Source: a virus. From it: DNA of 56,167 bases. The stretch is from the IMG/VR virus record IMGVR_UViG_3300035698_003823, positions 1-56,167 of that record, one strand, 5' to 3'. This document shows, piece by piece, positions 40,595-46,393 of the stretch (positions are counted from its first letter, which is position 1; each line of letters begins with the position of its first letter). The position numbers were made by a program, and so were the translations under genes. Under the pieces are notes generated by a model. That model saw only the letters and a list, made by a program, of their open reading frames with translations, did not search any database and was not told the DNA's origin.

Positions 40595-40602
40595 ACTAAA
40601 TA
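40595..40602 (+). promoter_or_regulatory. Late-like promoter ACTAAATA
   Basis: ACTAAATA lies 23 bases before the HNH start at 40626. Confidence 0.5.
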
Positions 40603-40625
40603 CTTATATAAGAAAGGGGAAAGAA

Positions 40626-41186
40626 ATGAGTTATGAAGAAATTAAAAAGTTTAGAAGAAAGAGAAAAAAAGTTATTGTAGAATCTTTTGGAGGTAAGTGT
40701 GGTGTTTGTGGGTATGATAGTTTTTTCAATGCCTTAGATTTACACCATTTAGATTCATCTAAAAAAGAATTTAGTTTATCTTCAAATATTCAATCGTGGG
40801 AAAAGATTTGCAAAGAATTAAAAAAATGTGTAATGTTATGTGCTAATTGTCATAGAGAATTTCATGGAGGATTTATTGAGATTCCAAAAGATATAAGAAG
40901 ATTTGATGAAAGTTTTATTAGTTATTACACTAAAGAAGAAAGATTTTGTCCAGTTTGTAATAAAGATATAACAGATAAATCAATTAAACAATTAACATGT
41001 TCTCAGAAGTGTGCTGATGTTTATTTTCCGAACCGTTGTGTAAGGAAATTTGACCCTACTGAAGAAGAACTTATAAATAAAATAAAAGAATTAAAAGGAA
41101 ATATGTGTGCTGTTGGAAGGTTCTATAAGGTTTCTGACAATGCTATAAGAAAAAGAATTAAAGTTTTAAATGTCTCTGTAGTATAG
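40626..41186 (+). CDS. HNH homing endonuclease overlapping tRNA-Glu
   Basis: A 186-residue protein. The HNH core is CGVCG...LDLHHLD...VMLCANCHREFH. A zinc knuckle CPVC...CSQKC and the tail AVGRFYKVSDNAIRKRI follow. ATG 40626 (AAAGGGGAAAG upstream, after the late box) is preferred to GTG 40551. Its last codons and stop form the first 15 bases of tRNA-Glu. Confidence 0.88.
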   Translation: MSYEEIKKFRRKRKKVIVESFGGKCGVCGYDSFFNALDLHHLDSSKKEFSLSSNIQSWEKICKELKKCVMLCANCHREFHGGFIEIPKDIRRFDESFISYYTKEERFCPVCNKDITDKSIKQLTCSQKCADVYFPNRCVRKFDPTEEELINKIKELKGNMCAVGRFYKVSDNAIRKRIKVLNVSVV

Positions 41187-41248
41187 TGGTCAAATACGCT
41201 TGATTTTCAGTCAAGAGATCGCCCGTTCAAATCGGGTCAGGGATACCA
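41172..41248 (+). tRNA. tRNA-Glu (TTC)
   Basis: Acceptor GTCTCTG/CAGGGAT, D-stem GTAT/ATAC, anticodon arm CTTGA-TTTTCAG-TCAAG, T-loop TTCAAAT, CCA encoded. It overlaps the HNH 3' end by 15 bases. Confidence 0.9.
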
Positions 41249-41251
41249 AAT

Positions 41252-41318
41252 TACATAGCGAGTGTCCGGAATCTCATGAGTTCCGAAAGTAGGTTTGAAT
41301 CCTACCCTCGAAACCAAT
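41252..41318 (+). tRNA. Degenerate tRNA-Met-like gene lacking a D-arm
   Basis: Anticodon arm GGAAT-CTCATGA-GTTCC (CAT), T-arm GTAGG TTTGAAT CCTAC and a terminal A-CCA are intact. Only about 19 bases precede the anticodon arm, too few for acceptor plus D-arm, and the acceptor pairs at only four positions. It is likely a decayed gene. Confidence 0.5.
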
Positions 41319-41322
41319 TAGG

Positions 41323-41362
41323 AAGATATACATATTTCTAGTCAATTGATTGTCTATCTTCC
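41323..41362 (+). other. Hairpin GGAAGATA/TATCTTCC
   Basis: An eight-base inverted repeat with a 24-base spacer, directly before the second GTGAGTG element. It could be a processing or transcription signal; no T-run follows. Confidence 0.4.
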
Positions 41363-41426
41363 GTGAGTGAAAAAAGTTTCGATGAAATTCCTTGACCGGA
41401 AATACTCTGGAACTTTTAGTAACTCA
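41363..41426 (+). ncRNA. Putative structured RNA element, second copy
   Basis: Shares GTGAGTGAA at its start and TTAGTAACTCA at its end with the element at 38895-38953. Inside, AAAAGTT pairs with AACTTTT. The family is unknown. Confidence 0.35.
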
Positions 41427-41432
41427 AAATAT

Positions 41433-41508
41433 TGCGGGGAGGCTGTTGGTTTGCCCATAGTGCCTCATAAGCACTACTACGTGTGTTCGATTCACACCTC
41501 CGCTACCA
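41433..41508 (+). tRNA. tRNA-Met (CAT), initiator-like
   Basis: Acceptor TGCGGGG/CTCCGCT with T1-T72 unpaired, the hallmark feature of bacterial initiator tRNA (C1-A72 in E. coli). Anticodon arm AGTGC-CTCATAA-GCACT, T-loop TTCGATT, CCA encoded. The three consecutive G-C pairs of the classic initiator anticodon stem are only partly kept, so elongator Met is possible. Confidence 0.8.
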
Positions 41509-41516
41509 ATTTAAAT

Positions 41517-41592
41517 GCATCCGTGGTGCAACTGAATAGCACAAGACTCTACGAAAGTCTAGATGAGGGTTTGATTCCTTCCGGATGTACCA
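41517..41592 (+). tRNA. tRNA-Arg (ACG), A19-U56 elbow
   Basis: Acceptor GCATCCG/CGGATGT, D-stem GTGC/GCAC, anticodon arm AGACT-CTACGAA-AGTCT, CCA encoded. D-loop GA with T-loop TTTGATT gives an A19-U56 pair. A34 in ACG is normally edited to inosine by TadA. Confidence 0.88.
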
Positions 41593-41594
41593 TT

Positions 41595-41612
41595 TTGTTC
41601 TTTGACAATTTA
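41595..41612 (+). promoter_or_regulatory. boxA-like element 8
   Basis: TTGTTCTTTGACAATTTA, immediately after tRNA-Arg(ACG). Confidence 0.7.
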
Positions 41613-41623
41613 CATGAAGAGGT

Positions 41624-41668
41624 TACAATAATAATTTTTTACACTGGTTTGTTTTTTCTTATTATTGT
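41624..41668 (+). other. Long hairpin ACAATAATAA/TTATTATTGT
   Basis: A ten-base perfect inverted repeat with a U-rich loop lies between boxA 8 and the next RNA genes. Downstream, 41676-41739 has GGTGA...TCACC resembling a serine-type acceptor, but no complete tRNA could be folded by eye. Confidence 0.45.
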
Positions 41669-41749
41669 GGCAGTTAGATGGTGACGTTCCTGCGAACAGA
41701 ACCAAATCATGCTTGGGGGGAAACTCCTTTGCCTCTCACCATATTAAAT

Positions 41750-41825
41750 GCGTCCTTGGTGTTTAACGATAGCATGAAAGATTTCCAATCTTTTGGTAGC
41801 GGTTTGAATCCGCTAGGACGCTCCA
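41750..41825 (+). tRNA. tRNA-Gly (TCC), A19-U56 elbow
   Basis: Acceptor GCGTCCT/AGGACGC, discriminator T as expected for Gly, anticodon arm AAAGA-TTTCCAA-TCTTT, CCA encoded. D-loop GA with T-loop TTTGAAT. Confidence 0.9.
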
Positions 41826-41828
41826 TAT

Positions 41829-41983
41829 TACTAGTTGAACGGGAAGACAGAAACGTACAGGTGCTTCTTATCACAAGACTGTGACGGCAGAATAATCTTG
41901 GGAAGAATAAGTTGCATACACGGATTCCTTTACTATCCTCGATGTTGACGAAAATCGAGTCTATGGTATAAATCTGCCAACTA
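41829..41983 (+). ncRNA. Putative large structured RNA
   Basis: Nested inverted repeats close on each other: ACTAGTTG/CAACTAGT (outer), GGCAGA/TCTGCC, and CTCGAT/ATCGAG (inner hairpin). The 155-base segment has no reading frame worth calling and lies between two tRNA-Gly genes. It does not match RNase P, 6S or a hammerhead by eye. Confidence 0.45.
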
Positions 41984-41993
41984 GTTTATTTAT

Positions 41994-42067
41994 GCGGATA
42001 TAGTTCAATGGTAGAACTTATGTTTACCAAGCATAGAATGAGAGTTCGATTCTCTCTATCCGCTCCA
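41994..42067 (+). tRNA. tRNA-Gly (ACC)
   Basis: Acceptor GCGGATA/TATCCGC, discriminator T, D-stem GTTC/GAAC, anticodon arm TATGT-TTACCAA-GCATA, T-loop TTCGATT, CCA encoded. Anticodon ACC reads GGU. A34 in a bacterial-type glycine tRNA is rare. Confidence 0.85.
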
Positions 42068-42088
42068 TAACTTTACGAGGAACTTTAT

Positions 42089-42256
42089 ATGAAATCAGTA
42101 CAAGATCTACTTTGTAAGTTAGGTAAACATGATTGGGAAGAAATTAAACTTGTCAGTGAAGTTACTTATGATAAATCAAAAGTAAGAATCTGTAAGAATT
42201 GTATGACTTCTAATAAGTGTAAAGAGAAGAGAGAAGAATATACAGATTGGGAGTAA
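42089..42256 (+). CDS. Small Cys-containing protein (55 aa)
   Basis: A 55-residue frame starting MKSVQDLLCKLGKHDW, with ACGAGGAAC upstream. CKNC...NKCK could form a small zinc site. The stop is immediately followed by the next ATG. Confidence 0.6.
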   Translation: MKSVQDLLCKLGKHDWEEIKLVSEVTYDKSKVRICKNCMTSNKCKEKREEYTDWE

Positions 42257-42433
42257 ATGTGTATTGTAAAAGTTCCGATGACTGATCTTACTGATCTTAC
42301 TGATGGAGGAGAATTAAAAAGAATTTACGATTTATTTAAAAAAGAGATTGTATTTAAAAAAGAATATGATATAATAAGAAGTAAGAAAAGTTTGTTCAGT
42401 ATATTTAAAAGAAAAAGATATGGGAATGTATGA
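42257..42433 (+). CDS. Small basic protein (58 aa)
   Basis: A 58-residue frame starting MCIVKVPMTDLTD, directly after the previous stop and overlapping the next gene by 14 bases. The C-terminus is basic (IFKRKRYG). Confidence 0.5.
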   Translation: MCIVKVPMTDLTDLTDGGELKRIYDLFKKEIVFKKEYDIIRSKKSLFSIFKRKRYGNV

Positions 42434-42761
42434 TTCAGTAGTTTTTAAATGTACAGATCCAGAATGTCCTGAAGGTTGTGTAGAGTTTCAATCTAAAGTA
42501 GGTCCATGTACTTTAAATGAATATGATATAAGTGAAGTTCCTGCGTGTATTGCAGATGATATTTTTGAAACTTTCGGGTTTTGTTCAGAATGTGGAAAAA
42601 CTTATATGATCCACCATGAAGTAGAAATAGATCCTACTGTTAGAATGAAAGTTACTGAAGTTTTAGAAGAACCTTATAAGTGTATTAATTGTAACCGTAA
42701 TATGTATATGACAGGAAACGGTTGTTACAAGTGTGCATTTTGTGAAAGTTACAATGGATGA
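42420..42761 (+). CDS. Zinc-ribbon protein (113 aa)
   Basis: A 113-residue protein starting MGMYDSVVFKCTDPECPEG, with CSECG, CINCN and CYKCAFC further on: three Cys pairs, likely two zinc ribbons. The MGMYDSV opening recurs in small phage proteins of unknown function. Confidence 0.65.
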   Translation: MGMYDSVVFKCTDPECPEGCVEFQSKVGPCTLNEYDISEVPACIADDIFETFGFCSECGKTYMIHHEVEIDPTVRMKVTEVLEEPYKCINCNRNMYMTGNGCYKCAFCESYNG

Positions 42762-42790
42762 AAGTTCCGGAAGATTTTGGAGGAGAAACA

Positions 42791-43006
42791 ATGAAAGAAT
42801 TTGAAATGACTCAAGAGCAATTTGATGAAATTATTGATGCTTGTAAAACAGTCCCTATGATTATGATACAGCGTGGGAATACAAGAACCAAACAAGAAAA
42901 TGCTAATGATGCTTGGGAAAGACTTGGGAAAGTTATGGGGTTTAATCACATGTCTGTGAAACCTTCCGGAAGTGACCTAAAGAAATTCTTTGCAGACGAA
43001 GTTTAA
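42791..43006 (+). CDS. Conserved-looking small phage protein
   Basis: A 71-residue protein starting MKEFEMTQEQFDEIIDACK, with TTTGGAGGAGAAAC upstream. WERLGKVMGFNHMSVKP resembles a small phage protein family of unknown role. An upstream in-frame ATG at 42758 lacks a ribosome site. Confidence 0.65.
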   Translation: MKEFEMTQEQFDEIIDACKTVPMIMIQRGNTRTKQENANDAWERLGKVMGFNHMSVKPSGSDLKKFFADEV

Positions 43007-43015
43007 AAATTAAAT

Positions 43016-43090
43016 ACCGCTTTAGTTCAACGGTTAGAACAAATCATTGTCGATGATTAGATAAGGTTTCGATTACCTTAAGCGGTGCCA
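43016..43090 (+). tRNA. tRNA-Asp (GTC)
   Basis: Acceptor ACCGCTT/AAGCGGT, D-stem GTTC/GAAC, anticodon arm AATCA-TTGTCGA-TGATT, T-loop TTCGATT, discriminator G, CCA encoded. Confidence 0.92.
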
Positions 43091-43115
43091 ATATTAAAGA
43101 AGTATAAGAATTAAA

Positions 43116-43190
43116 CAGAATGTAGTCTAGTGGTAAGACGCAAAATTTGGGTTTTTGAGATCGTGGGTTCGAGTCCCTCCATTCTGACCA
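43116..43190 (+). tRNA. tRNA-Pro (TGG)
   Basis: Acceptor CAGAATG/CATTCTG, anticodon arm CAAAA-TTTGGGT-TTTTG, T-loop TTCGAGT, CCA encoded. Confidence 0.9.
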
Positions 43191-43212
43191 TATTAGTAGT
43201 AAAGGATTACAT

Positions 43213-43283
43213 TCCAGTTTAGTATAATGGTATTATAAAATTCTGTTAAAATTAAGATCGAGGTTCGATTCCTTGAACTGGAG
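43213..43283 (+). tRNA. tRNA-Asn (GTT), copy 1
   Basis: Acceptor TCCAGTT/AACTGGA, discriminator G, anticodon loop CTGTTAA in an AT-only stem with one mismatch, T-loop TTCGATT. CCA is not encoded. Confidence 0.8.
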
Positions 43284-43301
43284 AAATTTTAAAAAATGTT
43301 C

Positions 43302-43348
43302 CTAAAAGTTCGAATCTATCCCCTAAATACAATTAGATAGATTCGAAC
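43302..43348. repeat. 16-base inverted repeat around a late-like promoter
   Basis: AAAGTTCGAATCTATC and GATAGATTCGAACTTT flank a 15-base loop containing CTAAATA. The HNH ribosome site AGGAG lies just after. It could end tRNA transcripts and hide the HNH ribosome site until late transcription starts inside the loop. Confidence 0.7.
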
Positions 43349-43361
43349 TTTAGGAGACATA

Positions 43362-44072
43362 ATGAAGTATACTAAATTAGAACATGGATATATATTAATA
43401 TGGGCAAAGAAAATAGCATATTTAAATAGTAAAAATTGGAAATGTGAAAAGTGTAATAAGAGTGTTATTATAAGTGATTTTGATGTTCATCATTTAAGAG
43501 ATAAAGAGATTGAAATAAAACAAGTCTGGGGATTATCTTCTGATGAAGCGAAGAAAGAATTGGATAAATGCATATTAGTATGTTCAAAATGTCATAGAAA
43601 AATACATTATATAAAACAAGGTGTTAGTAAAAAAAGAGAAAAAGCAAGAGAAATACTTTTTAAGTATAAAGGTAATAATAAATGTGAAGGGTGTAAAGTA
43701 AAGTTTGATTTTATAGATCTTTGTTTTCACCACACTAAACCAGAAAATAAAAAATATAATATATCAAGAGAAATAAATTATAATAGATATCAATCTATCG
43801 AGAAAGTTCAGGAAGATTTACTAGAAGAATTAGACGATTGTGATGTTTTATGTTTTACTTGTCATAGAAAAATACATTTTGATTTTGAAAGATTTGAAAA
43901 TTATAAAGAAGAAATTTATAGAAGAATTAAGTCTTATAAACCTCAAAAGAAATTAAATCATAAGGAAGTTAAAAAATTATTTGATGGAGGTTTAAGACAA
44001 ATTGATATAGCAAGAAAATTAGATGTTAATAAATCTACTATATCAACTATATTAAAGAATTATAAAAAATAA
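43362..44072 (+). CDS. Tandem-HNH endonuclease
   Basis: A 236-residue protein with two HNH units: CEKCN...DVHHLRD...CSKCHRKIHY (about residues 27-86) and CEGCK...CFHHTKPENK...CFTCHRKIHF (about 108-175). The C-terminus LRQIDIARKLDVNKSTISTIL is a resolvase-type helix-turn-helix, unlike the AVGRFY tail of the other HNH genes. The stop is two bases before tRNA-Asn. Confidence 0.85.
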   Translation: MKYTKLEHGYILIWAKKIAYLNSKNWKCEKCNKSVIISDFDVHHLRDKEIEIKQVWGLSSDEAKKELDKCILVCSKCHRKIHYIKQGVSKKREKAREILFKYKGNNKCEGCKVKFDFIDLCFHHTKPENKKYNISREINYNRYQSIEKVQEDLLEELDDCDVLCFTCHRKIHFDFERFENYKEEIYRRIKSYKPQKKLNHKEVKKLFDGGLRQIDIARKLDVNKSTISTILKNYKK

Positions 44073-44074
44073 AT

Positions 44075-44150
44075 ACCATTGTGCGAGACTCGATAATCGT
44101 GCGTCCTGTTAAGACGTTATATCTAGGTTTGAATCCTAGCAATGGTGCCA
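44075..44150 (+). tRNA. tRNA-Asn (GTT), copy 2, A19-U56 elbow
   Basis: Acceptor ACCATTG/CAATGGT, D-stem CGA/TCG, anticodon arm GCGTC-CTGTTAA-GACGT, CCA encoded. D-loop GA with T-loop TTTGAAT. It differs strongly from copy 1. Confidence 0.88.
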
Positions 44151-44153
44151 ATT

Positions 44154-44227
44154 TCTGGAATATTAGTGTAATGGTCGCACAGGCAGGGGTATCTCAGCAA
44201 AGAACGGTTCGATTCCGTATTCCAGAC
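44154..44227 (+). tRNA. tRNA-like gene without a recognisable anticodon stem
   Basis: An eight-base acceptor TCTGGAAT/ATTCCAGA, a D-arm GTGT/GCAC and a T-arm ACGG TTCGATT CCGT are present. The 17 bases where the anticodon arm should be (GGCAGGGGTATCTCAGC) do not pair. It may be a decayed or interrupted tRNA. Confidence 0.45.
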
Positions 44228-44237
44228 CTAGTTACAT

Positions 44238-44308
44238 GCCGGATTATTTCAATGATAGAATGATTGTTTCGTAATCAATAGACAGGGGTTCGATACCTCT
44301 ATCCGGAT
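44238..44308 (+). tRNA. tRNA, anticodon TTC by position (Glu?)
   Basis: Acceptor GCCGGAT/ATCCGGA (mismatch at position 1), anticodon arm TGATT-GTTTCGT-AATCA, T-arm AGGGG TTCGATA CCTCT, no CCA. The loop reads TTC; TCG (Arg) is possible with a one-base shift. The D-loop is GA but the T-loop keeps C56, so the elbow pair is broken. Confidence 0.6.
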
Positions 44309-44356
44309 TATCTTTAATAATGTTTGTTATAATATCCAATTTAAATAAATTAAATT

Positions 44357-44426
44357 CTCCGTGAAGCATAATGTTTGATGCACTACTCTTGTAAAGTAGA
44401 GAAGCAGTTAGATTCTGACACGGAGA
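44357..44426 (+). tRNA. tRNA-Thr (TGT), U19-A56 elbow
   Basis: Acceptor CTCCGTG/CACGGAG, D-stem GCAT/ATGC, anticodon arm CTACT-CTTGTAA-AGTAG. D-loop GT with T-loop TTAGATT gives U19-A56. The T-stem pairs at only three positions; CCA is not encoded. Confidence 0.78.
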
Positions 44427-44537
44427 TCCATTTTCAATCCGGAATCTTACGGTATTTATTAAAGTTTTTGAGTTAATGTACTTTGATAAGTTTCCACCGA
44501 AGGACTGTAAGATTCCGGATATTTACTAGGAAATATT

Positions 44538-44927
44538 ATGAATGATACAAATCTTGAAGTGTTTGTAATTGAAAACAGTAAAGGTGAATATTTTTCTAAA
44601 GAAAGATATAGTAGAATTAATTGGGAAGAAAATATTAAACGAGCAAAGATATATCAATTGCTTGGTTCTGCCAGAGGTAAGGTAACTTCTATAACGAATA
44701 GAAATCCGGAAGATAAGGCATCTTGTATTATTAAACTCACTGTAACATCAACAGAAAGACTTGATGAGACTGAACGTTTAAAGAAAGTTAAGATTAAAAA
44801 GAAATTAGAAATAGCAAAACGATTGGAACGAAAAAAGAAGTTTCAATTAGAGGAAGCAGAAAGAGAACTAAAAGATGCTCAGAGAGTACTTAATGAATTG
44901 AGTAGTGGAGAAATGAATATAACATGA
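44538..44927 (+). CDS. Coiled-coil hypothetical protein
   Basis: A 129-residue protein with an N-terminal beta-rich part and a long charged helix from about residue 75 (RLKKVKIKKKLEIAKRLERK). TAGGAAATATT precedes the ATG. The stop overlaps the next start by four bases. Confidence 0.6.
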   Translation: MNDTNLEVFVIENSKGEYFSKERYSRINWEENIKRAKIYQLLGSARGKVTSITNRNPEDKASCIIKLTVTSTERLDETERLKKVKIKKKLEIAKRLERKKKFQLEEAERELKDAQRVLNELSSGEMNIT

Positions 44928-45112
44928 AACCTAGAATGATTTTAGATGCTGATAAAGATCTGGATGGTTATTCAATGATCAGAAGGGCAGGAAGTATCCT
45001 GAGTGCTCATGGATTCAAAAAAGAGTCTAGAGAGATTCATAAGAAAGCAAAGATGGAAGACTATGATATTTATGTTGCATACATTCTCTTGAAGGAATAC
45101 ATGGACATATGA
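44924..45112 (+). CDS. Small hypothetical protein
   Basis: A 62-residue protein starting MKPRMILDADKDLDGYS, translationally coupled to the gene before (ATGA overlap). Mostly helical. No family is recognised. Confidence 0.55.
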   Translation: MKPRMILDADKDLDGYSMIRRAGSILSAHGFKKESREIHKKAKMEDYDIYVAYILLKEYMDI

Positions 45113-45190
45113 GTATTAATTATAAACAATCTTGGTTGGCAGTAGAAGATCAAATATGAAACTTGATGATATGAATGAGTATGACAAATA

Positions 45191-45385
45191 ATGAAAAAAG
45201 TAAAATGTCCATATTGTGATAATGAAATGCAAACTGATGATCTTTTTGTTTGGTATTGTCTACATTGCTTGGAAAAACATAGATGTCCAGAGTGTGATGG
45301 TACAGGTGATGGTGGACCTGTAATGGGATGTATGTGTAAGAAGTGTCATGGAAGTGGTATGATTAAACCAAAGGAGGGAGAATGA
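45191..45385 (+). CDS. DnaJ-type zinc-finger protein
   Basis: A 64-residue protein with CPYCDNEM, CLHC, then CPECDGTGDGG and CKKCHGSGMI. The CxxCxGxG repeats match the zinc centre of DnaJ chaperones without the J-domain. It may bind unfolded protein or nucleic acid. Two very small overlapping frames (45109-45192) precede it and are not called. Confidence 0.7.
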   Translation: MKKVKCPYCDNEMQTDDLFVWYCLHCLEKHRCPECDGTGDGGPVMGCMCKKCHGSGMIKPKEGE

Positions 45386-45840
45386 TTAGGATACATAAGT
45401 CAGAAACAGCAGATACAAGATCATGTGACTGTACTAAGGTTACTCTAAAAGAACTAAAGCGTTCGTCTAGTAGTCATATTATAGATGTTTATAATGGTTT
45501 GAGGTTCTTTAGAAATATGCTTGAAGGTGCTTCTTTATTGCATGATGTAGATAAAATGACTGATTTGGATTCTTTCCATTCGGACTTTCTAACAGGGTTT
45601 AAGAAGCATGAATGGTGGGATAATCACCGGAAGATTAACAGGCACCACTTGACTAAAGAAGATGGTATTCCTGAAGATGTAAACTTGGTAGACGTTCTGG
45701 AATATATTACTGATTGTACTATGGCAGGAATGGCGCGAACAGGTGAGGTATACGATCTGGGTCTTCCTGATGAGTTGCTACAGAGAGCATTTAAGAACAC
45801 ATGTAAACTACTGAAGGATAATGTGGAGGTAGAAGAATGA
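45382..45840 (+). CDS. HD-like conserved phage protein
   Basis: A 152-residue protein starting MIRIHKSETADTRSCD. SHIIDVYNGLRFF, LLHDVDKM, WWDNHRKINRHHL and VLEYITDC place His/Asp residues as in HD-type metal-binding phage proteins (DUF5662-like). Probably a metal-dependent phosphohydrolase, but inactive variants exist. It overlaps both neighbours. Confidence 0.65.
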   Translation: MIRIHKSETADTRSCDCTKVTLKELKRSSSSHIIDVYNGLRFFRNMLEGASLLHDVDKMTDLDSFHSDFLTGFKKHEWWDNHRKINRHHLTKEDGIPEDVNLVDVLEYITDCTMAGMARTGEVYDLGLPDELLQRAFKNTCKLLKDNVEVEE

Positions 45841-46013
45841 ATAAAATAGAAGAAGATGTTATTAAATATTTTAAAGAAAACAAATGGAAAGATATTATAG
45901 ATGTTTGTGAAGATCTTGATATAAGATTAGAAGAAGCACATACTATTGTTAAGAAACTAGTTTCGAATGATGTTTTGGTTGGGCGTGAAGATGTTGTAAA
46001 GAGTAATGTATAA
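45837..46013 (+). CDS. Small winged-helix-like protein (58 aa)
   Basis: A 58-residue frame starting MNKIEEDVIKYFKENKWKD, overlapping the previous stop (ATGA). The pattern helix-helix-'LVSNDVLVGRED' resembles a minimal winged helix. Its TAA stop is followed in frame by a further 48 codons. Confidence 0.55.
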   Translation: MNKIEEDVIKYFKENKWKDIIDVCEDLDIRLEEAHTIVKKLVSNDVLVGREDVVKSNV

Positions 46014-46160
46014 AAGAGATTAGAAAAACTGTTGTATTGTTGTGATGGTATGCATGATGATTATATCAACAAAAACTATGGATCTGAAAACGATTGGGTA
46101 AGTCATGTTGCTGAAGCATATGGTAATTACGAGAATGTACTTGATGAGGATGAAAAATGA
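46014..46160 (+). pseudogene. Protein-like frame without a start, in frame after a TAA
   Basis: Forty-eight codons follow directly after the TAA at 46011 in the same frame, with LLYCCDGMHDDYINKNYG and a VSHVAEAYGNYENVLDE end. The content looks like a genuine phage protein. No ATG with a ribosome site precedes the conserved part. Readthrough, a TTG start near 46035, or a lost start are all possible. Confidence 0.45.
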
Positions 46161-46381
46161 AGTCAGAAATTAAAGTAGAAGATGATTCGGAATGTGAAAT
46201 TAAATTTCCGTGTCTAATGCGCGGAACTAAAGAAGATATAGTTGTTTTTATGACTGATCAAAGTAGGGGTTATGTTGTATGGGAAGCAAGTGATAAAGAA
46301 TATGGTATTGGATACCACTCAATAAGTTGGACTATGGGATTTTTTGAAATGTTTAAAGATGAAATAATTCTATCTAATTAA
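46157..46381 (+). CDS. Small hypothetical protein
   Basis: A 74-residue protein starting MKSEIKVEDDSECEIKFP and overlapping the frame before it (ATGA). It contains YVVWEASDKEYGIGYHSISW, a strand-rich stretch. The role is unknown. Confidence 0.6.
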   Translation: MKSEIKVEDDSECEIKFPCLMRGTKEDIVVFMTDQSRGYVVWEASDKEYGIGYHSISWTMGFFEMFKDEIILSN

Positions 46382-46393
46382 TGGAGAAATAAT

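Noticed and set aside
41367-41884. Two plus-strand frames of 105 and 68 residues
   Set aside because: They run through tRNA-Met, tRNA-Arg, tRNA-Gly and a boxA element, so they are not genes.
41829-41983. Hammerhead ribozyme or RNase P RNA
   Set aside because: The inner hairpin ends in CGAAA and GTC, but the CUGAUGA core is missing; the conserved RNase P segments could not be placed either.
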